Below, piece by piece: positions 43,577 through 53,200 of a stretch of 64,000 nt of DNA (the first letter of the stretch is position 1; every line of letters begins with the position of its first letter). The notes beneath the pieces were generated by a model. It searched no databases. It worked only from the letters and a program-made list of their open reading frames with translations, and was not told the origin of the DNA. This DNA is from Blastomussa wellsi (lineage: Eukaryota > Cnidaria > Anthozoa > Scleractinia > Plerogyridae), in assembly GCA_947652115.1 (NCBI GenBank), contig OX393566.1:20222906-20286905 (forward strand), read 5' to 3'. Position numbers and translations under genes: made by a program.

Positions 43577-43918
43577 ATGAAACCATATGAATTTAAGAGG
43601 TTTTATCATCCAAAGCTTGGTAAATTTGTATATACGCATAAAGGGTCTGGGATTATCATTGATAATATTTTCAAACCGATAAAGAGTATTATGTCGTCTG
43701 CTGCAAAAACGTTGGCTGAGAAAAATGTTGGTAAAAAGTTGGCTAAGAAAAATGTTGGTAAAAAGACACCCGAGAAGTCAGGAGACTTGATAATGAATAA
43801 GCTTAGAAATATGTATGCAATTACCCCACCCATTAAACAAAAACAGCAAAATGAAAGTACTGATATGTTCATCAATAGATTGATATCAGGTAATGGTGTA
43901 AAAAGAAGGTGTAAATAA
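43577..43918 (+). CDS. Small basic virion-type protein
   Basis: 113 residues, strongly basic, with a duplicated decapeptide AEKNVGKKLA / KKNVGKKTP in the middle and TPPIKQKQQ towards the end. The length, charge and position between minor and major capsid genes suit a DNA-condensing or cement protein, but no family is recognised. Preceded by a clear late motif; frame intact. The N-terminus (MKPYEFKRFYHPKLGKFVYT) is aromatic-rich. Confidence 0.6.
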   Translation: MKPYEFKRFYHPKLGKFVYTHKGSGIIIDNIFKPIKSIMSSAAKTLAEKNVGKKLAKKNVGKKTPEKSGDLIMNKLRNMYAITPPIKQKQQNESTDMFINRLISGNGVKRRCK

Positions 43919-43930
43919 TTGCAAAATTAT

Positions 43931-43946
43931 CTAACATAATAGTATA
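43931..43946 (+). promoter_or_regulatory. Putative late motif before the major capsid gene
   Basis: CTAACATAATAGTATA directly abutting ATG 43947; identical to 43559-43574 except the first base. Confidence 0.7.
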
Positions 43947-45230
43947 ATGTCTTTCAGAACAAGTGAATATTTACAAAGATATGAGTTAGTTCGATTTCAA
44001 CTAGATGATGTCATTCGAGCTCCAGATGATGGTCAGCACCAACAAAAAAGTGGATATAAGTTTACAATTAATGACAGATCTACATTCTATGATTGGTATA
44101 ATGCTTATTTCGAGGTGCAATTTCAGCTGCAAGTCTTAGCTGATGGAGCTGGAATTGCAAATAACACACGTACAACAATTATCAACGGATCCCATTCATT
44201 AATTGATCATATGATGATAAAGAGTGCTGGTAAGATTGTGTATGATACTGATAATCTCCATAAAGTTACTTTTGTCAAGAACCTCCTTGAATATAGTGAT
44301 GATTTCAGTCGTAGTGTTGGTAAAAATAGTCTATGGTATTTGGATACTGATGAAACTACAGCCGACACTAATAAAGGGTTTGATGCTAGACACAGTTTGA
44401 CAAAAAGAATTGGTGAAGGTGGTGGAGCTGAAGATGCAGCCAAAGATGTTAATGTAATAATAAAACTCAATCGTTACAGTTTCTTCGAAGAGTTAGAAGG
44501 TCGAATGTTAGTTCCAATGCAACTTCAGTTTAATATAGAGTTGCAAAATGATGCTGAATTAATTTTTAAACCAGCTGCTGCACCTGCAAGTCGAGTGGTT
44601 ATCAATAGATTTTTACTATGGGTCCCAAAAATGATACCGAAGGACAGCTTATATGATAAGTTCGTCAACTCATTTTTAACAAAAATGAGTTGGAAGTATA
44701 ACAGAGAAATGTATGAAGTTTCCGCATCAACACAAAGCAGTGGATTTTTCCAGATCTCCTCCAGTATTGATAATGTTAAGACTATCTTAGTGTATCTACA
44801 AAGAGCTAAAACAGACAATGCAAATGCGAATCCATACCTATTTGACACTTTTAAACTAAATGCAGCTAATAATAATTCTAGTCTTACAAATTGCAGATTG
44901 GAATATGGGAATGGAGTATTTTATCCAGAAACTGAATACGACTCAGAGTCAAAAGTAAGAATCTTCAATGATTTGATGTCCTATGCAATGAGAAAGAATG
45001 ATTACAACACCGGCACACAACTTAACCTGGCTAATTACAACTCTCTTTATTCCATCATATATTTTGATCTGTCATATCAAACAGAGAAAGTAACAAGAGA
45101 TCCAAAACAGTTGATCTTTAGGTATAAACTTAACGCAAATAGTGCAACTCCTTTCAAAGTGCACGCTATTGTCCTATATGAGGAAGAAGTTGTCATCGAC
45201 AAGATTGGAAATGAATTAGTCATAGTATAA
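43947..45230 (+). CDS. Probable major capsid protein (double jelly roll)
   Basis: 427 residues in one open frame, the largest protein of the structural block. Many amphipathic β-type segments (FYDWYNAYFEVQFQLQV, VVINRFLLWVPKM, LYSIIYFDLSYQTEKV) and no enzymatic motifs. Size, position before the core protein and protease, and the strongest late motif fit the double jelly-roll major capsid protein of Polintons and adintoviruses. It would self-assemble into the icosahedral shell. The frame is undamaged. The main uncertainty is that I cannot align it to a reference capsid here. Confidence 0.6.
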   Translation: MSFRTSEYLQRYELVRFQLDDVIRAPDDGQHQQKSGYKFTINDRSTFYDWYNAYFEVQFQLQVLADGAGIANNTRTTIINGSHSLIDHMMIKSAGKIVYDTDNLHKVTFVKNLLEYSDDFSRSVGKNSLWYLDTDETTADTNKGFDARHSLTKRIGEGGGAEDAAKDVNVIIKLNRYSFFEELEGRMLVPMQLQFNIELQNDAELIFKPAAAPASRVVINRFLLWVPKMIPKDSLYDKFVNSFLTKMSWKYNREMYEVSASTQSSGFFQISSSIDNVKTILVYLQRAKTDNANANPYLFDTFKLNAANNNSSLTNCRLEYGNGVFYPETEYDSESKVRIFNDLMSYAMRKNDYNTGTQLNLANYNSLYSIIYFDLSYQTEKVTRDPKQLIFRYKLNANSATPFKVHAIVLYEEEVVIDKIGNELVIV

Positions 45231-45292
45231 AAAAGTATTGACAGTAATCAGATATTCCTTATTTTGTATATGTTATATAATCAAAAATTGTA

Positions 45293-45308
45293 TAACATAT
45301 ATTATATA
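45293..45308 (+). promoter_or_regulatory. Putative late motif variant before the core-protein gene
   Basis: TAACATATATTATATA, 6 bp before ATG 45315. Confidence 0.45.
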
Positions 45309-45314
45309 CAAGAA

Positions 45315-46144
45315 ATGACTCAACTTTTTGAAATAAATGTAAAACTATCTGAAAATCAGAAGAAGAATATCATTGACGCTCACCGTAAAAGAGAAACAGT
45401 TGTTATAAGGCTAACAAATAACTCTCTCAGCGGAAATGACATTTTATACGTCCCAGCAACAGTAAAAAAGAGATTAGAAAAAAATCGTAAAGATAAGAAA
45501 GGTATGGATATCAAGCTGTCAAAGACCAATATCAGAAAACAAGTTGGAGGAAGTATACTAACTTCTGCTCTAGCCCTTGCACGTGCAGCTTTACCTACTA
45601 TTGGAAAAATTGATTTAACAGCAAGCATTTTAGGATTGTCAGCTTTGGCAGGATTGGCTAGTGAAGGTGCAAGTCAAATTGTTAAAAAGATATCTGGCAA
45701 AGGACAAACAGGAGGTTTCTTAATTCCACAAAACAAAATTGACACACTAATTGCAAACAAACACCTATTGTCTTCAAAACAAAAGAAAGACATATTATAT
45801 GCTCTTCAATCAGGTTCAGGTGTTGTTGTGAAGCCAACTAAAAAAACAATATGGTGGTTTCCTTGGTACTTTACTCGCCAGTATTGGAATTCCCCTGGTA
45901 TTGAAAGCTTTGACTGGAAGTGGTGCTCCTCAGATTGGACCTCCACCTTACCCACCACAAGGAGGTAAAGGAGCACCAAGAATGGGTGCATGGCAACCAC
46001 CACCATTCATTGGATCATGGCCTAAGACACAAGCTGGTATGGGAAAAAAAAAAACCAACAAAAAAAAAGATAAAGGGAAAAGGTCTACTATTAGGACCAA
46101 ACAGCCCGTTCAATTCAATCCCACTCGTAGGGGCAATATTGTAA
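45315..46144 (+). pseudogene. Core/minor virion protein with hydrophobic middle, two apparent frameshifts
   Basis: The first frame runs from MTQLFEINVKLSENQ through a basic region to KQVGGS, a long hydrophobic Ala/Leu segment (about 95-145), KGQTGGF and a tail. At an A7 run (45840-45846) the coding pattern moves to another frame containing ALTGSGAPQIGPPPYPPQGG, and at an A11 run (46044-46054) it moves again to GKGLLLGPNSPFNSIPL, ending at 46144. Thus two homopolymer indels probably broke one gene. QVGGS and QTGGF resemble adenain cleavage sites, and a membrane-active hydrophobic stretch released by cleavage would be like adenovirus core/minor proteins. Function is inferred. It lies between the capsid and protease genes. 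Confidence 0.5.
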
Positions 46145-46170
46145 AACCTAAATTTGAAAAAGACATTCCG

Positions 46171-46602
46171 ATGAGCAATCATGATTTAATAAAATGGTGC
46201 AGATATCTAAACATCCCAATCAATAATGTTCTATCAAGGGATGAAAGAGTTCCACATAATCATAGCCAAGCATTATTCATTTACAATCTTGAACCATCAT
46301 ATATGAGTGGAAGCCATTGGGTAGCAACTTTTGTAAAAGACAACATTATCAATTATTTCGACAGTTTTGGTATGCCTCCTTTTCAAGAGCTTGTAAATCA
46401 TGCGAAAAGAAAGAATTTGACTTTGCTTCACCAAAATAATCATATTCAGAACATAAAAACAACCACATGCGGCTACTTCTGTTTATACTTTTTAAATGAA
46501 ATGAATAAGGGTAATTCATATCATGATTTATTAAAAGTGTTTGACATTCATAATACAATGAAAAATGAGAAATTTATCAAACATTATTTCAAAAATATCT
46601 AA
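46171..46602 (+). CDS. Adenain-like cysteine protease (maturation protease)
   Basis: 143 residues from MSNHDLIKWCRYLNI. Catalytic residues appear in the adenain/ULP order: His49 in SGSHWVATF, Asp64 in NYFDSFG and Cys100 in TTTCGYFCLYF, with Gln absent before the Cys. This is the C48/C5-type protease used by Polintons, adenoviruses and adintoviruses to cleave capsid and core precursors; GG-containing candidate sites occur in neighbouring proteins. The frame is open further upstream (to 45901) but that part belongs to the preceding core-protein gene in a shifted frame, so I start at the Met before the protease fold. Intact. Confidence 0.8.
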   Translation: MSNHDLIKWCRYLNIPINNVLSRDERVPHNHSQALFIYNLEPSYMSGSHWVATFVKDNIINYFDSFGMPPFQELVNHAKRKNLTLLHQNNHIQNIKTTTCGYFCLYFLNEMNKGNSYHDLLKVFDIHNTMKNEKFIKHYFKNI

Positions 46603-46614
46603 CATATATGTATA
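46599..46614 (+). promoter_or_regulatory. Putative late motif before the zinc-ribbon/PLA2 gene
   Basis: CTAACATATATGTATA followed by ATG 46616; shares CTAACATA and the terminal TATA with the major capsid motif, and overlaps the protease stop. Confidence 0.5.
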
Positions 46615-46615
46615 C

Positions 46616-47995
46616 ATGGTAAAATCATATTGCGTAAAAGAAAAAAAAACAAACTGAATGTGTTCCAGGTAGTGAACGATATGTTAAAACCAAAAATGGC
46701 CGAACTATGATGAAATGCACTTGTGCCAGTTGTGGTATCACAAAATCAACATTCACAAAAAGCAGCGATACCGGACAAGCTTCAACAAAACAAGAAAAAA
46801 TGGTAGAATCAATTGCAAAAGCAATAGCATCAACCAAACCGTATTGTGGAATTAATAAGGTTCCTAAAAACAAAAAACTTGGAACTATGTCAGAATGCTT
46901 TGATAAGGGTCAAATAAGATATTATGGATTAAATTCCATACCAACATCTGAAATCGAAATACTCAGAAAATTAACTAAAAAAAAAAAAAGGAAATCAAAG
47001 AAAAAAAACTAATTGAGCCCTCACAAGCTGGGGGCAACTTGTTTGACATTTATGACAGTCATTCTATTGGTGAGATTGCTTTAAAAGGTTTGGCTAATTC
47101 TGGAGCTTTGCTTGCTCGACAGGGTGCTGCAAAGGCTATCAAATCAGATTATGCAAAGAAGAAAATGAAAAATGTTGCAAATAAATATTTGGATCAAGTC
47201 CTTGACAGCTTTACAAATGACTTGAGTAAAAAAATAAAAGGTGGTTCAATTGATATACACAAGGTTATATTAAAAGTAGCGCCAAAGAAAGGTTTTGTTA
47301 TGCCTGGACATAGATATACAGGTCCTGGTAATCCTTTAGAGCAGCAGCTGAGATATGATCCAAAAACTGGTCAAATACTTGAGATATATCAACAACCAAC
47401 TGGTAAAACAGACGCTGTAAGTATGCAACATGATGTTGATTATTCTGTATGTGGAAATAAGAAAAAAAGTGATCAAGTTAAATGTAAGAATAAAGCTGAT
47501 AGTAAAATGGTTAAAGCTCTTGATGCTATTCCATGGAAAGACAGACAATGGGGACATGCAATTGCTAGAAATACTATAGCAGCTAAATCAAAATTAGGTA
47601 TGGGAGTAATGGATTCATTAAATGCGATTCCTGGTTATTCTGCAGCAAATAAAACTCTTTCTTCAGTCATACCAAAATTGATAAAAGAAGAAGGGGTACA
47701 AGAAGCATTTGATGATTATGCAAGTGGAGACACTCTTAAACGCGCTTGGGCTGGAATTACTGGACAACAGGGAAAAATACAAAAAGAAAAGATGAGGAAG
47801 CAAGGATATGCACCAGTTGAGAAAAAGAGTCAGCAAGAAGTATTCAATATTATGGCACGAGATCATGGACCTGACTGGTATGTGGGTGGACCATATGAGA
47901 ATCATTGGAAATTTAATAGACTAATGTGGGATTTACAACATGGGAAACAGCTAGGTATGGGAGTTAAAAAAAAAACGTCAACAGCCGTCGAGTGA
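46616..47995 (+). pseudogene. Zinc-ribbon plus phospholipase A2-like protein, apparent frameshifts
   Basis: Starts MVKSYCVKEKK, broken by an A9 run (46641-46649), then a Cys-rich segment MKCTCASCGITKSTF of DUF5679-like zinc-ribbon type, a basic tail, a shift at A-runs (46977-46989 / 47001-47008) into EPSQAGGN and a helical region with KIKGGS, then a phospholipase A2-like domain: GPGNPL (calcium-loop type) at about 47322 and the catalytic HDVDY at 47429. Parvovirus VP1-type PLA2 domains breach endosomes; such a domain occurs in some Polinton/adintovirus capsid-associated proteins. AGGN and IKGGS look like adenain sites that would release the PLA2 part. Whether this is one gene or two is unsure; the shared frame across the A-run suggests one. 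The C-terminus overlaps the integrase start. Confidence 0.6.
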
Positions 47996-48935
47996 AGAAA
48001 ACTGGCAAGTAAAATTAGCAGATGAATTACATACACCAATACATCGTAAATTTACTCGGCGGCGTGTTATTACAAATCATATTGATGAAATATGGGCAAG
48101 TGATTTAGTTGAAATGCAGCAGTTTAGTAAATAGAATAAAGGCTATCGATATCTTCTAATGGTTATTGATGTATTCAGTAAATATGGTTGGATTATTCCA
48201 TTGAAGGATAAGAAAGGTGAATCTGTCACTGAAGCATTTAAATCAATATTCAAAGGAGGTAGAAAACCACAATATCTTTGGGTTGATAAGGGTAAAGAGT
48301 TCTATAACAAACATGTGAAAGATTTATTAGAGAAAAATGGGATACATATGTACTCAACTGAGAATGAAGAGAAGTCCTCAGTGGTTGAAAGATGGAATAG
48401 AACAATTAAATCCAAAATGTGGAAACAGTTCACTGTTCAAGGTAATACACAATATCTAGATATGTTACCAAAATTAGTAAATCAATACAACAACACAAAA
48501 CATTCAAGCATAAAAATGACTCCAGTTGAGGCATCAAAGAAAAAGAATGAAGGCATAGTTTATTTTAATCTATATGGTGATATGGAAACATCAAAACAAA
48601 AACCTAAATTTAAAATAGGTGATAAGGTTAGAATATCTAAGTATAAAAGAAAGGTATTTGATAAGGGTTATACACCAAATTGGACAGAAGAAGTGTTTAC
48701 AGTTGATAAGATTCAATACACAAATCCAATAACTTATAAGGTAAAAGATCTCAGAGGTGAAGATATTCAGGGAAGTTTCTATGAGTTTGAGTTGTTGAAA
48801 GCTAAGCAGGATGTTTTTCGTATTGATAAAGTCATTCGTAGAGATTATAAAAAGAAACAAGCTTTAGTGAAGTGGAAGGGATATAGTGATGATTTCAATA
48901 CTTGGATTCCAATGAGGGATTTAGTAAATGTATAA
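47957..48935 (+). pseudogene. Retroviral-type DDE integrase with chromodomain-like tail, in-frame stop
   Basis: An RVE-type core: first catalytic Asp in IWASDLVEM (codon at 48102), second in VDKGKEF (48284), Glu in SVVERWN (48387). After the core is a small β-barrel-like region and a chromodomain-like end (VIRRDYKKKQALVKWKGYSD, W.P near the end) that could guide insertion. A TAG at 48132-48134 separates the first Asp from the rest; the ORF after it starts only at 48159. The frame upstream reaches an A10 run (47966-47975); the natural ATG may be 47957, with one base too many in the run. Polinton integrases insert the element with 6-bp duplications. As read, this copy cannot make a full integrase. 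Confidence 0.8.
48132..48134 (+). other. Premature TAG in the integrase frame
   Basis: TAG lies in the frame of both the WASDLVEM block before it and the VIDVFSKYG block after it, eight codons before the Met at 48159. Confidence 0.8.
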
Positions 48936-48940
48936 ATATA

Positions 48941-48964
48941 AAAAATATATAATATATATATAGA
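48941..48964 (+). promoter_or_regulatory. Putative early motif before BRO-N gene
   Basis: AT-only tract ending ATATAATATATATATAGA directly before ATG 48965; nearly the same 30 bp occurs before ATG 49876. Confidence 0.55.
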
Positions 48965-49846
48965 ATGGAACTCCAAAAAACATTGTACAAAAATGAAAAA
49001 TTAAATGTTGAAATCAATTGTTATATTGATAAGAAAAATGAGTTATGGTTTCGGGGTAAGGAGATAGCTCAGATATTGGATTACGTTAATACGAAACAAG
49101 CAATTCAACAACATGTTCATATTGATGATAAAAAATTGATTGATTTCAAAATATTACAAAATCCTTCAGGTCTAAACAATAGACCCCAAGCTGACAGCAG
49201 AATAGAGGACAATAAATTATCAAATCCTTCGTGGACAAAAACGGTCCCCCAAGCTGATAGTAAAAATCCTTCAGGTGTCTCAAATGCGCCCCAAGAAATA
49301 ACCCGAAAATGTTATTTTATAAATGAATCCGGTTTGTACTCATTTATGCTTTCTTCTAAAAAACCACAAGCAAAAGAATTCAAACACTGGATAACAAGTA
49401 AAGTATTACCATCAATTAGAAAAAAAGGTTATTATAAAATTAACAGCAATAAATTAGTAATTGAGAATGAAAATGATTTACATTTCAAAGTTGTTAATTT
49501 TATAAGAAAAAAATACCCACAAACTCTTATGATTGCTGGTTTGGGTGAATATCAAAAAACATCAAGTATGAGAATAGCATCTTGGAAGAAAGGATATATG
49601 CCAGGACAATGTGATCTCATGATAATGAATCCAACAAGTAAATATAATGCTATTTGTTTAGAATTTAAAAGCCCTACTGGTTCATATCAAGTGAGTAAAA
49701 AACAGTTGGAAATAAAGGATATGTATATTAAAAACAAATGCAAATACTTTATCAGCAATTCTTATGATGATGTTATATTTGAAATAATGAAACATTTGGA
49801 AGAAAGTTATAAATATTTAAAATGTAGAAATTTTAAACGCAATTAA
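48965..49846 (+). CDS. BRO-N domain fused to a VRR-NUC-like nuclease
   Basis: 293 residues, intact. Residues 1-65 and 113-157 form a BRO-N (baculovirus repeated ORF N-terminal) DNA-binding domain: FRGKEIAQILDY and FINESGLYSFMLSSKK, HWITSKVLPSIRKKGYY. Between them (about 66-112) is a linker repeated imperfectly: NPSG..., PQADS twice, NPSW, NPSG. Residues 165-293 have a PD-(D/E)xK pattern of VRR-NUC type: MPGQCDLMI with Asp217, CLEFKSPTG with Glu233 and Lys235, and Gln247 in KKQLE. The fusion would bind DNA and cleave branched or host DNA; such fusions occur in large DNA viruses and phages. Preceded by the early-type motif. Nuclease assignment is by motif spacing. Confidence 0.7.
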   Translation: MELQKTLYKNEKLNVEINCYIDKKNELWFRGKEIAQILDYVNTKQAIQQHVHIDDKKLIDFKILQNPSGLNNRPQADSRIEDNKLSNPSWTKTVPQADSKNPSGVSNAPQEITRKCYFINESGLYSFMLSSKKPQAKEFKHWITSKVLPSIRKKGYYKINSNKLVIENENDLHFKVVNFIRKKYPQTLMIAGLGEYQKTSSMRIASWKKGYMPGQCDLMIMNPTSKYNAICLEFKSPTGSYQVSKKQLEIKDMYIKNKCKYFISNSYDDVIFEIMKHLEESYKYLKCRNFKRN

Positions 49847-49853
49847 AAATATA

Positions 49854-49875
49854 AAAAATATATAATATATATAGA
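49854..49875 (+). promoter_or_regulatory. Putative early motif before AT-hook gene
   Basis: AAAATATATAATATATATAG then AATG; same as the copy before the BRO-N gene. The nearby AAACGCAATTAAA (49835-49847) recurs at 50183-50195 before the polymerase gene. Confidence 0.55.
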
Positions 49876-50103
49876 ATGGAAAATCAGACTGTAAAGAGAG
49901 GCCCTGGAAGACCAAGAAAATATTTCACTGAAGAAGAAAGAAAGACAGCAAACAGACCATACTTTACTAAATACATGTTAACTACAGAATGGAGATGTAT
50001 CGACTGTGGAAATAAAAATTATACTATGGCTGGTAAATTCAGTCATTTAAAAACAAAGAAGCATAAGAAAAATGCTAACACTCAAGCTAAAAATAAGTAT
50101 TAA
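49876..50103 (+). CDS. AT-hook plus zinc-finger small DNA-binding protein
   Basis: 75 residues. The N-terminus has an AT-hook core, RGPGRPRKY (about 8-16), which binds the minor groove of AT-rich DNA; the C-terminal half has a C2H2-like finger, CIDC then HLKTKKH. It sits between the nuclease and polymerase genes and has the same early-type leader. In such an AT-rich element it could bind its own promoters or termini. Intact; start is the only Met. It has a distant counterpart in the zinc-finger gene at 37570-37884. Confidence 0.65.
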   Translation: MENQTVKRGPGRPRKYFTEEERKTANRPYFTKYMLTTEWRCIDCGNKNYTMAGKFSHLKTKKHKKNANTQAKNKY

Positions 50104-50126
50104 ATTATATTTAGTTCTGAATTTGA

Positions 50127-50150
50127 TTTAGTATTAAATTTAATACTAAA
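50127..50150. repeat. Perfect 24-bp palindrome upstream of polymerase gene
   Basis: TTTAGTATTAAA followed by its exact complement TTTAATACTAAA, then AGCTAGCTAGCT at 50157-50168. Candidate operator, terminator or replication site. Confidence 0.7.
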
Positions 50151-50207
50151 CCAGATTAGCTAGCTAGCTGATATCCAAAAATAAACGCAATTAAAGAAAT
50201 ATTTTTT

Positions 50208-50227
50208 ATATAAATATATAATATAGA
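50208..50227 (+). promoter_or_regulatory. Putative early motif before the polymerase gene
   Basis: TATATAAATATATAATATAG then AATG at 50228; same ending (ATATAGAATG) as the two upstream early-type leaders. Confidence 0.55.
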
Positions 50228-53200
50228 ATGTCTTTTTTCCAGCTACTCTCAACTCGATACTACAAAACCGCTAAAAAATTAGGTTATAAATGGTTAGATC
50301 TAGTTAGAAAAACAACCAGACAAAATGTAATTAATAATGTTGAATTACATCAAATTATTAAGAAACATAAGCAAGATAAAATCAAAAATAAACAACACTT
50401 GGAACAGTTAAAAAAAATCAAAAAAGAGCATAAGAGAATAATGAAACAATATAAACCAAAAACTGAGATAGAGCAATTGAATCAAGCATTGAAGGGTTAT
50501 ACTAAGTCTTTTGAAATTGGTATTAAAAATGATAAAGACCCACTTATGCAATTAAAGTCAACAAGACAAGCACTTGAATATCATATCATAGAAATGTTAA
50601 AATCTGAAAAAGGATTAAAATTTGTTGAAACATTGAAGGTAACATTTGAAAAATTAGCAAATGATGGACAAATTAATAAAGCTGCTTATTTTAATAGTAC
50701 ACCACAAACTATTATAAATGAAACTGAAATAAAAAAATCATTTAATTTATCAAAACAACAAATATTAAATAAAGTTGCTCAATGGGTATCTGAAGGTTCT
50801 GGTTGGACTATTAAATCTGTTGATAATCATTATCTTAATGTTGTGAAATATGAACCAATGAAAGGCACATCATATATTAATCTACCACCAGAACTTAGAA
50901 ATAGTAAAAAAGGATTGATTAATATTAAGAATGAGGATAATGAATGCTTTAGATGGTGTCATATTCGGTATTTAAACCCACAAGATAAAGATCCACAGAG
51001 GATTAAAAAATCTGATAAACAATATATACAAAAGCTAAATTATACTGGGATTGAATTCCCAGTAACTACTAAGCAGTATAATAAAATTGAGAAGCAAAAT
51101 GAGATTAACATAAATGTTTTCGGTTATGAAAATAAACAGGTATATCCTATTTATATATCAAAAGAAAAAAATAATAATGAATTAAATTTACTATTGATAA
51201 CAGAAAATGAGAACAAACATTATGTTCTGATTAAAGATTTTAATAGATTCATGTATTCAAAAACAAAACATGATGGAAGAAAACACTTTTGTATGCATTG
51301 TCTACAATGTTTCAGCACTAAAAGAGTATTGACTGATCATAAAGACAATTGCATCACAGTAAATGGAATACAAGCAGTAAAAATGCCTGATAAGGATAAC
51401 AATATATTGAAATTTAATAATCATCATCATGAAGAATTAGTACCTTTTGTTATATATGCCGACTTTGAAGCTATAACAGAAAAGATATCAGGCTGTCAGC
51501 AGAAAGATTCAAAGTCATATACTGAAGCATATCAAAAGCATACAGATTGCGGATTTGGCTATAAAATTGTATGTTGTTATAATGATAAATATAGCAAACC
51601 TCTTACAATATATAGAGGTGAAAAAGCTGTTTATACATTTCTTGAGAAGATGTTAGATGAAGTCGAATATTGTAAAAAAGTTGTTACAAAAGAATTCAGC
51701 AACAAATTTAACTCAAAAGAATTAAAAATACCAGTCATATTTCACAACTTGAGAGGTTATGATAGCCATTTCATAATGCAAGAGATTGGAAATATTGTTA
51801 AGAAAAATGAATACATAGATAAAAAAGGTCAAAAACGTCAAATGCATATTAATGCTATACCCAACAATATGGAAAAGTATATGGCTTTCATGTTAGGTAA
51901 TCATTTAACCTTTATTGATAGTTTTCAGTTTATGAGTTCTAGCTTAGAAAAACTTGTAAGTAATATACCAAAAGAAGCATTAAAATATACCTCAGAAATT
52001 TTTAAAGGTAAAAAGCTTGATTTAATGGCTAGGAAAGGTGTTTATCCTTATGATTATATGGACAGCTTTGATAAGTTCAATAAAAAGCTACCAACAAAAG
52101 AAGAGTTTTACAGCATATTAAATAATGAACATATATCAGATGAAGACTATAAACATGCTCAAAATGTTTGGAATACATTTAATTTGAAAAATATGGGAGA
52201 TTATCATAATTTATACATTAAATCAGACATATTACTATTAGCTGATGTATTTGAAAACTTTAGAAAAACATGTTTACAATATTATAAGCTAGATCCTTGT
52301 CATTATTTCTCATCTCCAGGGTTATCATGGGATGCTATGTTAAAAATGACTGATATTAAATTAGAATTAATAACTGATATTGATATGTTTTTATTCATTG
52401 AAAAGGGAATGAGAGGGGGAATCAGTTATATTGCTAATCGTTATGGAAAAGCTAATAATAAATATATGAAAAATTATAATAAAAATGAACCATCTAAATA
52501 TATTATGTATCTTGATGCTAATAATTTATATGGATGGGCTATGAGTCAATATCTTCCAACTGGAGGATTTAGATGGCTTACAGAAAAACAGATTGATAAG
52601 TTTAATGTTAATAACATCAGAGATGATAGTGAAAAAGGATATATATTAGAAGTTGATTTAGATTATCCAGAAAAACTTCATGATTTGCATAATGACTACC
52701 CAGCTGCTGCTGAAAAAATAACTGTTCAAAAAGATATGTTATCTTATTACTGTAAAACTATTGCTGATAAATATAATATATCAACTGGATTAGTACATAA
52801 ATTAATACCTACATTAAGCAAAAAAGATAAATATGTATTACATTACAGAAACTTAAAATTATATTTAGATCTAGGTTTAAAACTGACTAATGTACATCGT
52901 GTTTTACAATTTAATCAATCTCCTTGGTTAAAACAATATATTGATTACAATACAGAAAAAAGAAAGAATGCAAAAAATTCATTTGAAAAAGATTTCTTCA
53001 AATTAATGAATAACAGTGTATTTGGTAAAACTATGGAAAACCTTAGAAAGAGAGTTGATGTAAGACTTGTAACTAATGAAAAGAAACTATTAAAGTTAGC
53101 TAGTAAACCAACTTATGTTAGAAGTAAAATATTCAATGAAAATCTAGTAGCTGTTCATAAGATAAAAGAAACACTTACATTAAACAGACCTGCTTATGTA

